From: Sporosarcina luteola
Lineage (GTDB): Bacteria; Bacillota; Bacilli; Bacillales_A; Planococcaceae
DNA: 64,000 nt
Direction: 5' to 3'
Assembly: GCF_007991495.1 (NCBI RefSeq)
Contig: NZ_BJYL01000027.1
Coordinates: 1-64,000, forward strand
The position numbers and the translations under genes were made by a program. The notes under the pieces were generated by a model. The model searched no databases. It was not told the origin of the DNA and was given only the letters and a program-made list of their open reading frames with translations. Shown one piece after another: positions 7,675 through 16,431 of this stretch (positions are counted from its first letter, which is position 1; every line of letters starts with the position of its first letter).

Positions 7675-8787
7675 GTGAAAAAGTCCCTCCAAATTCGACC
7701 TAGTGATACGATCAATGCCTTTCTACTATTTTTCATCATTCATGCTGCTCAAATCGGAATCGGGATACAAGGGTTTCAACGGATTGTGTATCAGGACGCC
7801 AAACATGATGCGTGGATTTCTGTAATACTTGCAGGACTTGCCACGCATATCATTGCAATATTCATGCTTAAAACATTGGAAATATACGGTTCAAATGACT
7901 TATACGGTATTCATCAAGATATATTCGGTAAATGGATAGGGAACTTTTTTAATATCATTTACATTTTGTATAGTTCTGTTTCGTTTTTTGCCGTTTTAAG
8001 GAACTATATTGATGTCGTTCAATCATGGGTTTTTCCTGATTTGGGTACATGGTTCCTTGCGGCTTCCTTGCTGCTTATTATTATTTATACGTTTACGGGT
8101 GGTCTGCGGGTTATTGTAGGCATGACTTTTTTCAGTGTAGTGCTTTCGATAGGGCTTTTCCCGATGATAGCCTTTCCGATGAAGTACATGGAGCCGCGAA
8201 ATCTTCTTCCCATTTTAGAGGCTAATTTAGGTGAGTTACTAAAAGGATTAAAATCCATGAGTTTTACGATTATCGGATTTGAAATACTTTATGTAATTTA
8301 TCCTTTTGTAAAGGACAAAGAGAATGCAAAAAAACATATTCATCTTGGATTATTCGCGACGAGTATAATTTACCTCTCTATCATGTTGGTTACCCTAACT
8401 TACTTTAGTGGGGAACAATTAACTAAGACCATCTGGGCTACTTTGTCATTATTTAGTATTGTTGAATTTCCGTTTATTGAAAGATTTGAATATATAGCAG
8501 TTTGTTTTTGGATGTTGATTATTTTACCGAATCTTTGCTTATTTATATGGTCTGCTTTTCGAGGCACTCGCCGCCTAGTAAACATAAGTGCAAAAAAGTT
8601 TGTTTGGATATTTTCGTCCATTATCTTCCTTGTAAGTTTAACATTTAAGACCCGATTTCAAATCAATACGTTTAATGATTACTTTGGTCAATTAGCGTTT
8701 TATATCATTTTTATTTATCCGATCATCTTATACTTCTTTGCTACGGTGAAAAAGAAATTTAAATCACGTAAGGAGCAAGTAGATTGA
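7675..8787 (+). CDS. spore germinant receptor subunit B, APC-type permease (GerAB/GerKB family)
   Basis: 370 residues from GTG 7675, immediately after the TGA of the A subunit. About ten hydrophobic helices span the chain, starting FLLFFIIHAAQIGIGIQGFQR, which is the characteristic first helix of the GerB spore permeases (PF03845). These subunits have the amino-acid/polyamine/cation transporter fold and bind the small germinant (amino acid, sugar or nucleoside). Its last codons overlap the start of the C subunit by 4 nt. The particular germinant cannot be read from the sequence. Confidence 0.9.
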   Translation: MKKSLQIRPSDTINAFLLFFIIHAAQIGIGIQGFQRIVYQDAKHDAWISVILAGLATHIIAIFMLKTLEIYGSNDLYGIHQDIFGKWIGNFFNIIYILYSSVSFFAVLRNYIDVVQSWVFPDLGTWFLAASLLLIIIYTFTGGLRVIVGMTFFSVVLSIGLFPMIAFPMKYMEPRNLLPILEANLGELLKGLKSMSFTIIGFEILYVIYPFVKDKENAKKHIHLGLFATSIIYLSIMLVTLTYFSGEQLTKTIWATLSLFSIVEFPFIERFEYIAVCFWMLIILPNLCLFIWSAFRGTRRLVNISAKKFVWIFSSIIFLVSLTFKTRFQINTFNDYFGQLAFYIIFIYPIILYFFATVKKKFKSRKEQVD

Positions 8788-9908
8788 AGCAGTTTTATTT
8801 TTTTGTAGTCCTATTAGTTGTCAGTGTTGGTTTAGGCGGGTGTGCAGAAACTAAAATCCTTGAAGAAGTAGGGTTAACAACGTTGGTTGGTTATGATTTG
8901 GCGAAAGAGGATGGAGTGGAGAGTACAGCGATTATTCGACAAGTGGGTACGGAATTGCAAAGTAAAGTTTCAATTATTACCGCTGAAAATGCCACAATTC
9001 AAGGTACACGTGCGAAAGTCAATCGCAGGGCAGCTGAGAAATTAGAGTCCGGACAATTGAGGGGTGTTTTATTCGGTGATGAGTTTGCCAAGAAAGGCAT
9101 TGGTCATTCCATTGATACCTCATTAAAAAACCCTGCTATAAGTGAAGGAATGCTTTTGGCGGTCGTTGAGGGTGATACGAAATCGTTACTTGAGTACGAA
9201 TACCCAAGTATTGATGAAATTGGTCAGCATATTCATAAGCTGCTTGATCAAAACATTAAAAGTGAGCAGGTGATTTCTTCCACGCTTCACGAAGTATCTT
9301 ATGATTATTATGCCGTGGGAAGGGATATTGCGCTGCCCATCATAAAACGAGATGAGGAGTTGGTCGATATTTCCGGAATCGCTTTGTTTAAAAAAGATAA
9401 AATGGTAGGTACGCTTTTAGTGGATGACAGTTTTTACGTGAAGCTAAGCCGAGATGATTATCACAATGGAACACATGAACTGAAAGTTAAAGGCGATGAG
9501 TTATCATCTACGTTACTAAAGGATCCTCCTGATGAAATTAGTTTAGTATTTGATCCGATTAAAACGCACAGAAATTTGAAGCTAGTTGATTTAAAACAAC
9601 CTGAATTCGACATGAATATTTCAATTCAAGCAAGGATACTGGAAATCAAAGACAACATTAATATCGGAGATGCTAAGAGCGCAGAAGAACTTGAAAAAGC
9701 TATCAGTAAGAAACTGAAGAGCGAGATTTCAAGGGTAATTGCTTATTGCCAAGAAATCGGTTCAGATGTTTTTGGTTATGGGGAATATTACAGAAGCTCT
9801 GTACGTAATTCTGAACTTACAGAAGAGAAGTGGCGTGAAATGTACAAGGAAATGAAAGTAAATGTTAATATCGACTTTACATTGATTAGAAGCGGCGTCT
9901 TTGAGTAG
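8784..9908 (+). CDS. spore germinant receptor subunit C, lipoprotein (GerAC/GerKC family)
   Basis: 374 residues from TTG 8784 (AAGGAG upstream), overlapping the B subunit by 4 nt (TTGA). The signal peptide with lipobox LGGC (Cys 20) predicts a diacylglyceryl anchor, which is required for GerC function in Bacillus spores. The GerAC domains follow: TLVGYDLAKEDG, GQLRGVLFGDEFAKKGI in the middle, and the C-terminal KLKSEISRVIAYCQEIGSDV and REMYKEMKVNVNIDFTLIRSG. Together with 6133-7674 and 7675-8787 this is an intact tricistronic receptor. Confidence 0.9.
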   Translation: MKQFYFFVVLLVVSVGLGGCAETKILEEVGLTTLVGYDLAKEDGVESTAIIRQVGTELQSKVSIITAENATIQGTRAKVNRRAAEKLESGQLRGVLFGDEFAKKGIGHSIDTSLKNPAISEGMLLAVVEGDTKSLLEYEYPSIDEIGQHIHKLLDQNIKSEQVISSTLHEVSYDYYAVGRDIALPIIKRDEELVDISGIALFKKDKMVGTLLVDDSFYVKLSRDDYHNGTHELKVKGDELSSTLLKDPPDEISLVFDPIKTHRNLKLVDLKQPEFDMNISIQARILEIKDNINIGDAKSAEELEKAISKKLKSEISRVIAYCQEIGSDVFGYGEYYRSSVRNSELTEEKWREMYKEMKVNVNIDFTLIRSGVFE

Positions 9909-9926
9909 GCGCCGCTGCATGTTTTG
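9891..9926 (+). terminator. probable terminator at the end of the ger operon
   Basis: AGCGGCG (9891-9897) pairs with CGCCGCT (9910-9916), followed by GCATGTTTTGT. The stem includes the last codons and stop of the C subunit. The T tract is weak. Confidence 0.5.
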
Positions 9927-9992
9927 TCTTCGAATGTATTCTCCTTGGCAGTAAGTGATTTCGGGGGAGGCAAATCAGTATAGATGCTTAAT

Positions 9993-10796
9993 TCAACGAT
10001 CATATCGTTTAACGTTATCAAATTCACCTTGCATCTTTCGATTCTCAACAATCCGTTTCCAAATTGCTTTCTCCTCAATGAGCGCAAATTCGTCGATACC
10101 CGGCGTCAGATTCACTTCGAATAAAATAGGTATGCCCTCTTGATTGACCCCGAAGTCAATGCCGTATTCTCTGCACGGCAAAACGGAATGCACGGCCTTT
10201 GCTGCCGCGATTGCGATCTCTTCCATCTTCTTGATTGTTTCCATTCGAGTATTTTCAACTTTTGTTTGTGATAATACTTCGGAAATGGTCACGACTTTTC
10301 CATTCCGATACGGATTCACAATTCCACTTTCTATCTTTGGACTGACTTTAGCAGTGCCGCGCGTTGCAAACATCCCGCCGATCACCCAATTATTTTTCAG
10401 TTTTTGAACATGAACCCGAATTGAAAAAGGCTGTCCATTTAGGGTATGCGTTTGGATATCTTCTTGAATAATATAGAGACCGCTTTTTCTATCGAATTTT
10501 ATAAAAGGATGAAGGATCTGCTGAATTTCCTCAACTCTTGATACCGTTTTTCGTATTGGTTTTCCTTGAATTGTAAAACCATTCACGTTGTAGTTTCCGC
10601 TATGATCTTTACGGATATTAACGATTGCCCTGCCTTGTCCTGTTGTATCATGTTTAACGTAGACAGACTGATGACGGTTCAATAAATCATCCAAATTTTT
10701 CTCGCTGTACACAGTCGTTTCCGGAATATATTTTGCGACTAAAGGGTGTTGCCGTAATAATACATTTTGCTCCCATTTCCCTAAATTCCTTTTCAT
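9993..10796 (-). CDS. YheC/YheD-family ATP-grasp protein, probably spore-coat associated
   Basis: 267 residues. I prefer the ATG at 10796, which has AAGGAG nine bases upstream. A longer frame reaches to 10919, but its extra residues do not look like this family. Family marks are NLDDLLNRHQSVYVKHDTTGQGR (ATP-binding Lys region), IKFDRKSGLYIIQEDI, PFSIRVHVQKLKNNWVIGG and EYGIDFGVNQEGIPILFEVN (metal-binding Glu/Asn of the ATP-grasp site). YheC and YheD are endospore coat-associated ATP-grasp proteins of B. subtilis; their substrate is unknown. It lies next to, and convergent with, the germination operon. Confidence 0.8.
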   Translation of the reverse strand: MKRNLGKWEQNVLLRQHPLVAKYIPETTVYSEKNLDDLLNRHQSVYVKHDTTGQGRAIVNIRKDHSGNYNVNGFTIQGKPIRKTVSRVEEIQQILHPFIKFDRKSGLYIIQEDIQTHTLNGQPFSIRVHVQKLKNNWVIGGMFATRGTAKVSPKIESGIVNPYRNGKVVTISEVLSQTKVENTRMETIKKMEEIAIAAAKAVHSVLPCREYGIDFGVNQEGIPILFEVNLTPGIDEFALIEEKAIWKRIVENRKMQGEFDNVKRYDR

Positions 10797-11112
10797 ATTT
10801 TCCATCTCCTTCGTTCGCATGGCACTCATTGTTACAAGTCTATTTTCTATTTTATGCATATGACACCAATGGAGCTGGATTTTTTGGAAGGATTGCTTAA
10901 ATGGCAGTATGTTCCACACTTGAGTCCACCTAATGTTATAATTATTTAAATTATTATGTGTTTTCGGTTGAAAAAGATATGTTTTATTTGTACGATAGAA
11001 TTATAGTTTCGATGATGATTTCACATGTTGATGAAATAGACGTTCATAACTATCAAATGTTTTGAGTACACATATACTACTTATTCAATGTCATTAAGAG
11101 AGGAGACTATAA

Positions 11113-12336
11113 TTGGCTGTTCGGATGATGCGCTTGGTTATATGTTTTGCTGCAATTTTGGTCATTGGAATAGGGATACAACAATCGAAAGCTTCTGCAA
11201 GCTCGTCGGATTCCATCATTAAAATCTTTTTGAATACTGGTGAGTTGAATACGAAAACTCCGGCGAAGGTTAAGAATGGGACGACTTTTGTTCCGGCACG
11301 GGCTGTATTTGAGTCGTTAGGGATGAAAATCGTATGGGAGCCGAAGAAACAACTGCTGACGGTGAAAGACAATGAAAGAACGATCACGTTAATAGTCGGG
11401 GAAAAGACGGCGAAAGTAAATGGCAAGACAGTTACGCTTGAAGCTCCTGCTGAAAACATTGACGGGGCGTTACAAGTACCATTGCATTTAGTTGGGGATG
11501 CGACAGGGGCTATCGTTTACTGGGATCCTTATGTCGCCGAAGTTTCTATTCTGACAACGAAATTCATGAAAGATAATAACATTAATAAAGCAGAGTTGGA
11601 TAAGCAGGTCAAAGAATATTTGGCTGCGAAAGCGAAGGAAGAGGCTGCGAAGAAGAAAGAGGATGCAAAGCCGAAAGTAACAAAAAAACCAAAGACTCCT
11701 GTCGATTTAGGTAAATTAAACGGGATGTATGTGGGATTCCGGAGCGACTTCGGCGGATATGAATGTGGGGGCATGTGCTGGGATATGTACACATTCTTGC
11801 CGAATAAAAAGGTTTTGATTGGCCCACCAGCAAATGGAGGACCGGAAACGATTGATTGTAAAAAGGAAAAATGTCTGAGCTATTCGATTAGCAAGGGACA
11901 ACTGAAGCTGAGCAACGGTAAATCCATGCCAATCAAAAAGACGAAAAATGGTTTCCTTGAAATAAACAGCATTGCACTAACAAAGGTGGAGCCAGTCCCG
12001 AAAGGAACGACATTCAATAATACGTATACATTTATGGGCTATTCAGGCTTAATCGGCGTCACTCCTGCCGCTAATTCCTGGACATATAAACTAACCCTTA
12101 GCAAAAATGGAACGTTCGAGCTATCGGGGATTAGCATCGGCAGTTTTGCAGCGAACAGTAATCCTTCGACACATACGAGCCATTCCGGCAAAGAGGAAAA
12201 AGGTAAGTATAAGATTCAAAACAATACGATCACGATGACAGGCAGCGACGGAAAAGTTCATAAAGCCTTATTCTTCATGCATGATTCGGATGTGGAAGAC
12301 ATCCAAGTCGGACTGCGGAATTACTATGTCAAATAA
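11113..12336 (+). CDS. secreted protein with copper-amine-oxidase-like N-domain
   Basis: 407 residues from TTG 11113 behind GAGAGGAG. A signal peptide (about 1-28, ends SKASASS) is followed by the copper amine oxidase N-terminal domain (PF07833-type, about 37-145). This has the typical pair VPARAVFESLGMKIVWEPKKQ and VPLHLVGDATGAIVYWD; such domains are non-enzymatic wall or surface modules. A Lys/Ala-rich linker (165-195, coiled-coil like) leads to a C-terminal domain of unknown type. That domain contains four Cys (YECGGMC, DCKKEKC) that could form disulfides, and a lipocalin-like ending (GKYKIQNNTITMTGSDGK). Monocistronic. Confidence 0.75.
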   Translation: MAVRMMRLVICFAAILVIGIGIQQSKASASSSDSIIKIFLNTGELNTKTPAKVKNGTTFVPARAVFESLGMKIVWEPKKQLLTVKDNERTITLIVGEKTAKVNGKTVTLEAPAENIDGALQVPLHLVGDATGAIVYWDPYVAEVSILTTKFMKDNNINKAELDKQVKEYLAAKAKEEAAKKKEDAKPKVTKKPKTPVDLGKLNGMYVGFRSDFGGYECGGMCWDMYTFLPNKKVLIGPPANGGPETIDCKKEKCLSYSISKGQLKLSNGKSMPIKKTKNGFLEINSIALTKVEPVPKGTTFNNTYTFMGYSGLIGVTPAANSWTYKLTLSKNGTFELSGISIGSFAANSNPSTHTSHSGKEEKGKYKIQNNTITMTGSDGKVHKALFFMHDSDVEDIQVGLRNYYVK

Positions 12337-12343
12337 GGAATAG

Positions 12344-12374
12344 AAAAACAGCCGCCCAGGCTGTTTTTCTTTTG
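12344..12374. terminator. bidirectional intrinsic terminator
   Basis: AAAAACAGCC pairs with GGCTGTTTTT around GCCCA. T tracts occur on both strands, so it serves the convergent genes ending at 12336 and 12377. Confidence 0.85.
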
Positions 12375-12376
12375 TC

Positions 12377-13624
12377 CTATAGATCCCGTAGTTCTAAGAT
12401 GTCACCTGTGACAGCGTCGACAGCTTGCTCAGAGTCGAGCAGCCCGCATAGAATATATTTCTTTAAATCCCTATCATACACATAGACCGGATCTAAAGTG
12501 ATGTAAGGAATCATCTTTTCAAAGGCTGTTTCATGATCAATGCGCGGTTCGGGCGCTGGGGTGAATGAATCGAATACGTCGAACATTGCTTCATTGTCGA
12601 TCGTATTGATGACGGTCATTGATTCCCTGTTGATAATGACGACAAGCTTTGGCCGGAAAAGTGTATTCCCGGAATCATCGGCGTAACAGAATGCCTCAAT
12701 ATGTGAATACGCGGTGCGAAGTTCTTTCAACCTCCACTTGCCGCTATCGTCAGGATACTCTATCCGCAGTGCATCATGGACGAGTTTCACGCATTCACCG
12801 ATTTGTGCGTCCGTCAAATCTCGATTGTCTTGTTTATCTGTGTGGAAAGCTTCATCCACACTCACTTCTTCTGAGAAGTTAATGAATTGCTTTTCAATTT
12901 TTCCATCCAATGGCTCATCCCATTCCATTAGATGATCCACCTGAGTCATCCGTTCATCAAGAAGGAACGGTATGCAACGTTTTCCGTCCGCTGTTACATA
13001 GACTTCATCAATCGCATAGACCGGTATGAACTTCTCCTTCGCTTCGGAAGGGATGTTGATACGTGTAAGATGAGCCTTGACGATCGGCTCGATTTCTTCG
13101 AGAGTCAGCTTGAATTTCTGTTTTTCCACGAGCTTTACATCTGGTATCTCGCCATATGTGGAATATGTCAGTAGCTTCCCATCATCATCGAATTCAACAT
13201 TCAATTGTAAGCTTGGCGAAAGACGTACGCCATCCACGCGGGATACGAATTGGAATCCATTTTCACTCGCCTGCTCCACGAAGAAATCCTGCTCATACGT
13301 CAAGCCTGTTTGTCTTTCCAACCAAGCGGCCGCTTCCTCGATCGTCTTTTCTTTAAAAGGATGGGCGGTTGAATAGGTTGTCCCCATCGTGAAAATCACA
13401 CTTTGAAAACGTCCCTGTTGGATGTTGTAATCAATGCTAGCGGTGCCATCAGGATTTATGTCCTCATCATGAGGGCCGTCATAATCATTCGGAAACCATT
13501 CCATATTTAATTCATAATCTTTGCCGTTACGTTTCTGAAAAATTACATGCCTTGCCAGATGGTAATTTTCAAGGCCGAATTCAATCCGCGCTCTATCGGC
13601 AATTGCTTGTATCCGTTCATCCAT
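12377..13624 (-). CDS. cytoplasmic hypothetical protein, possibly YcdB/YcdC-like
   Basis: 415 residues from ATG 13624 (AGGAGG 8-13 nt upstream). There is no signal peptide or membrane segment. The chain is acidic and seems built from two similar halves. Each half contains a PepSY-like segment (TIEEAAAWLERQTGL, and LTLEEIEPIVKAHL) followed by a strand-rich stretch ending in phrases like IPVYAIDEVYVTADG and ITLDPVYVYDRDLKK. This recalls YcdB/YcdC-type repeats of Bacillales, but the match is only by eye. It is divergently transcribed from the lipoprotein at 13945, with a 21-bp repeat array between them. Confidence 0.55.
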   Translation of the reverse strand: MDERIQAIADRARIEFGLENYHLARHVIFQKRNGKDYELNMEWFPNDYDGPHDEDINPDGTASIDYNIQQGRFQSVIFTMGTTYSTAHPFKEKTIEEAAAWLERQTGLTYEQDFFVEQASENGFQFVSRVDGVRLSPSLQLNVEFDDDGKLLTYSTYGEIPDVKLVEKQKFKLTLEEIEPIVKAHLTRINIPSEAKEKFIPVYAIDEVYVTADGKRCIPFLLDERMTQVDHLMEWDEPLDGKIEKQFINFSEEVSVDEAFHTDKQDNRDLTDAQIGECVKLVHDALRIEYPDDSGKWRLKELRTAYSHIEAFCYADDSGNTLFRPKLVVIINRESMTVINTIDNEAMFDVFDSFTPAPEPRIDHETAFEKMIPYITLDPVYVYDRDLKKYILCGLLDSEQAVDAVTGDILELRDL

Positions 13625-13782
13625 TATAACTTGTCCTCCTCATCTCTTTTTCACTTTGAACCGGCAGGAGGGTATTGTTGCAATCTCCAAATATGCCCAT
13701 TACACGATCGTTCCTCTCATCTTCATTGTACAAAGAGGGAGTGGGGACTGCAATAAATAGTCAATTGAAGAGTCCGCAAAAG

Positions 13783-13845
13783 TTATCGATCACTTTTCAA
13801 CTTTTATCGGTTACTTCTCATGGTTTACCGTCATTTCGTGTCCTT
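13783..13845. repeat. 21-bp tandem repeat array, three copies (TTATCG type)
   Basis: TTATCG at 13783, TTATCG at 13804 and TTACCG at 13825, each followed by a pyrimidine-rich ...TTTC stretch, are exactly 21 bp apart. They share the ATCG...TTTC core of the arrays at 43413 and 57332. The array lies in the 320-bp divergent region between two genes, i.e. where promoters are expected. Confidence 0.6.
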
Positions 13846-13944
13846 CGACCTATCGAAATACATCAGAAAATAAGTGACGTGATAATCGGCTCGGTTGGCG
13901 CATATAGTGTAGGCGAAGCATGAATACGTCAGTGGGGGGATTAT

Positions 13945-14397
13945 ATGCCGAAAAAATTATATTTCTTTTTGTTGCTTGGATTTTGCCTATTAACCGCTTG
14001 TTCGTATGACAGTGAGAAAGCCGTCAAAAATGGAGATGTTATCAATATGAACGGCCCCATTTTCAATTTTGACCGATTTGAACAATTCTTGGAAAGTGTT
14101 GAAGCGGAAGATACAGCTGCCGTTCGGATTGCCAATTACACACTTGATGGAAATCCGACCTTGTACAACTTATCATTCGATGGCTCCGTTTTCGATTTGG
14201 AAATCGATCGGTCGAAAAATAAAGAGCGGGGAGACAACCCTCGTAAAATGAACCTATCCTGTACGGATCTCGTGTCAGAGGAAGGACAGCAATTGTTCAT
14301 CTATACGCTGGAAGGTTGCAAGCAAGAATCCGATGTCGATAATTTCCTTCTTTTAAATATCTTGAAGGAGCAAATCGAGGATCACGAGCATGAATGA
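13945..14397 (+). CDS. DUF4362 lipoprotein
   Basis: 150 residues from ATG 13945. The signal peptide KKLYFFLLLGFCLLTAC has its lipobox Cys at 19. The mature protein opens with YDSEKAVKNGDVINMNGPIFNFDRFEQFL and continues with RIANYTLDGNPTLYNLSFDG. That pattern is characteristic of DUF4362, a small extracytoplasmic lipoprotein domain of unknown role that occurs in Bacillales. Two Cys (SCTDLV, EGCKQE) may form a disulfide. Single gene. Confidence 0.75.
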   Translation: MPKKLYFFLLLGFCLLTACSYDSEKAVKNGDVINMNGPIFNFDRFEQFLESVEAEDTAAVRIANYTLDGNPTLYNLSFDGSVFDLEIDRSKNKERGDNPRKMNLSCTDLVSEEGQQLFIYTLEGCKQESDVDNFLLLNILKEQIEDHEHE

Positions 14398-14508
14398 AAT
14401 AGTAGACGCTTCATAAGAGTCATTACGGATGTCACGTACAAATAATTCCATTAATGACGGAATAGTGAAGTATAATGGTAAAAGAACATATGGATTGGGG
14501 GAGTGTAT

Positions 14509-15009
14509 ATGCGTCTCGAAAGACCTTCTTTGAAATGGGAAACGGAGCATATCGCATATATGAAGGAATGGGATGAAGAACGAATGACTCCGAGCAGTTT
14601 TCATTTGAAAGAGGACATTCCTTACGAAACATATTTGGAAGACCTTGCGGCAAAGGAAGCGGGTCTTGGTAATCGTGTGCCAAATACGAATTATTTCTTT
14701 GTCGATGGCGACGAACGGATCGTTGGGATGGTCAACATCCGGCATAGCTTGAACGACTATTTGCGTCAAGTCGATGGGCATATCGGCTTTGGGATCCGTC
14801 CTACCGAGCGGCGAAAAGGACATGCGACGTATTTGCTGTCCGAAGCATTGAACATGACAGACCAGTTAGGCATCCGCTCTGTATTAGTCACTTGCAATGA
14901 GGATAATGTCGGATCAGCAGCGGTTATTGTAAATAATGGCGGCGTGGAGGATGAATGTTTTATAGAGCCGCATGGCAATGTCGTTCGCAGATTTTGGATT
15001 GAACGGTGA
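14509..15009 (+). CDS. GNAT-family N-acetyltransferase
   Basis: 166 residues. I chose ATG 14509 (GGGGGAG at 14498-14503), six bases inside a slightly longer frame. The acetyl-CoA-binding motif A is clear: IGFGIRPTERRKGHATYLLSEAL (V-x-x-x-x-RxxGxA/G type). It is followed by the usual CNEDNVGSAAVIVNNGG (motif B). The N-terminal part (HIAYMKEWDEE) resembles YjdJ/YoaA-type GNATs. The acceptor is unknown. The protein is predicted to be cytoplasmic and monocistronic. Confidence 0.8.
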   Translation: MRLERPSLKWETEHIAYMKEWDEERMTPSSFHLKEDIPYETYLEDLAAKEAGLGNRVPNTNYFFVDGDERIVGMVNIRHSLNDYLRQVDGHIGFGIRPTERRKGHATYLLSEALNMTDQLGIRSVLVTCNEDNVGSAAVIVNNGGVEDECFIEPHGNVVRRFWIER

Positions 15010-15083
15010 TCCAGGGATAACACGTTTCTTTCTCCCGTTTATGTATAATGGTAGAATGGAACAAAGCGATTGGAGGAAATGTG

Positions 15084-15713
15084 ATGACTACCACTCAAAC
15101 GATGTCGATTCACCGTGCGCTGTCCGAGCTGAAAACATTAAATGACCGTATTCCGAAAGCAATCCAGGAGGCGGATTTTATCGCAACCGATCGAAAATCT
15201 GCACAGAAAATCAATGGCCTATCTATTGAAGACTATGAAAAGATGATCCAAGCCGGATTTGACAAAGCGGTATCGTTAATCGAAAGGCGCAATCGACTGA
15301 AAGACGCGATTGTCCAATCGAATGCAATCACAGAAGTAGTGGTTGCTGGAGAGACGATGACGGTTGCCAAAGCGATTGAGCGAAAGTCATCCATTGCGAA
15401 TGAAGAAAAATTGCTTTCCATGATGGTAGGAAAACGCCGAATGGCCATCAATAAACTGACGATGGAAAACGAATCGCTTCCTTCTCGACTGGAAGACTAT
15501 TTAACCGCAATTCTAGGAAATAAAGAACATGCGAAAAAAGAAGAAGTTGAACTGCACACAAAATCATTTATGGACCGGAATGAGTATATCCTGATTGACC
15601 CGTTAAAACTCGACAAGCGGATTGAGGAATGGGATGAGCGGATCTCCAACTTTAAAGCGGAAGTGGATGCAGTCCTATCCGAATCCAATGCTATTACGAA
15701 AATCACTATATGA
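15084..15713 (+). CDS. helical protein with DIP1984/septicolysin-like layout
   Basis: 209 residues from ATG 15084 (TTGGAGG upstream). All-helical, without membrane segments. The order of motifs resembles the DIP1984-family protein at 42634-43089. An N-terminal RALSELKTLNDRIPKAI is followed by LIERRNRLKDAI, TMTVAKAIERK, IDPLKLDKRIEEWDERI and a C-terminal LSESNAI. I therefore regard it as a divergent, larger relative, which is inference by eye. Similar ORFs occur in phages and Firmicutes chromosomes without known function. Like the other DIP1984 gene, it is followed by a gene-free stretch of about 300 nt ending in a terminator (16001-16032). Confidence 0.55.
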   Translation: MTTTQTMSIHRALSELKTLNDRIPKAIQEADFIATDRKSAQKINGLSIEDYEKMIQAGFDKAVSLIERRNRLKDAIVQSNAITEVVVAGETMTVAKAIERKSSIANEEKLLSMMVGKRRMAINKLTMENESLPSRLEDYLTAILGNKEHAKKEEVELHTKSFMDRNEYILIDPLKLDKRIEEWDERISNFKAEVDAVLSESNAITKITI

Positions 15714-15825
15714 TTTTATTGCATGAGTAATTGAAAACGACAACCACAAGACCCTTCTTTTCGGATTTTCTTTGGGTGAAATAGAAAACCGACTACAACT
15801 AACTGATAGTTAATCAATCGCAGAG

Positions 15826-15920
15826 AAAAAGCTCAAACCTTAGCATTCAAAGCTCTAAACCTTACAACTTAAAGTTCTATATAGTTTAAAGATTAATGCT
15901 CAACGATCAAGGCTCTTTCA
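15826..15920. repeat. degenerate AAAGCTC repeat array
   Basis: GCTC or GTTC cores at 15831, 15852, 15874, 15898 and 15912 are each preceded by AAA or AA and often followed by AAACCTTA. Spacing is 21, 22, 24 and 14, so this looks like a decayed version of the 21-bp arrays seen elsewhere. The rest of 15714-16000 shows no gene. Confidence 0.4.
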
Positions 15921-16000
15921 AATCTTGTAGAAATAGTTATGGGATTCTTGTGTTGGCCCGTCGTTCACTGCCAAGCTGATTATATCGTGCAATTACTGTA

Positions 16001-16032
16001 CCGTCACAGGATTTTTCCTAGGGCGGTTTTTT
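16001..16032 (+). terminator. intrinsic terminator distal to the DIP1984-like gene
   Basis: CCGTC pairs with GGCGG and AGGA with TCCT in one stem, followed by six T. It lies 290 nt after the stop of 15084-15713. The preceding non-coding stretch is therefore either a long 3-prime UTR or a separate RNA. Confidence 0.65.
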
Positions 16033-16075
16033 GATTTATGTCGCATGGAAAAGAACGTATTTCGGAAGGCATGCA

Positions 16076-16119
16076 AACAAATAGGCAGGCAAACGCATGA
16101 AGCTGCATTTGCCTGCCTA
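16076..16119 (-). terminator. terminator of the second KGG gene
   Basis: TAGGCAGGCAAA pairs with TTTGCCTGCCTA over 12 bp. On the minus strand it is followed by a T-rich tail. Confidence 0.8.
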
Positions 16120-16131
16120 CTATATCAATGG

Positions 16132-16317
16132 TTAGTTATTCTTTTTATTATTGTTCTTGAGTTCATCGTTCTGACGGGCACGTGCCTCGCCACCTTTACG
16201 GCCAATTTCCTCATAGAACTCATGTCCATGTGTTTTTGCTGTTTCTTCTCCGCCTTTGCGTCCAGCTTCTTCAAGTGACATTTTACCATTGTTGTTCTTG
16301 TTTTTGTTGTTAGCCAT
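16132..16317 (-). CDS. short KGG-repeat stress protein
   Basis: 61 residues, Asn/Lys-rich, with two KGG motifs (GRKGGEE at about 19-25, GRKGGEA at about 39-45) separated by the block TAKTHGHEFYEEI. It is a short paralogue of the four-motif protein at 763-1074. Start ATG 16317, with AAGGAGG 7-13 nt upstream. A sigma-B-type promoter (16363-16387) precedes it. The expected role is protection in general stress or desiccation. Confidence 0.85.
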   Translation of the reverse strand: MANNKNKNNNGKMSLEEAGRKGGEETAKTHGHEFYEEIGRKGGEARARQNDELKNNNKKNN

Positions 16318-16362
16318 GATCGATTTCCTCCTTGTTTTCTGTGTTATGCTTACGTCCTATCT

Positions 16363-16387
16363 ATAACCGCCTCATAGAATCTTAAAC
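16363..16387 (-). promoter_or_regulatory. sigma-B promoter of the short KGG gene
   Basis: Read on the minus strand: GTTTAA (16387-16382), 13 nt, GGTTAT (16368-16363). This matches the consensus GTTTAA-N12-15-GGGTAT with one mismatch, 46 nt upstream of the start codon. Confidence 0.65.
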
Positions 16388-16431
16388 TTCATTCGTAAAA
16401 GAAGGAGGGGAAAGTCCATCATTCAATCTTG

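Noticed and set aside
9993-10919. Longer start for the YheC/D protein at 10919
   Set aside because: Extra 41 residues do not resemble the family and the best ribosome binding site precedes ATG 10796.
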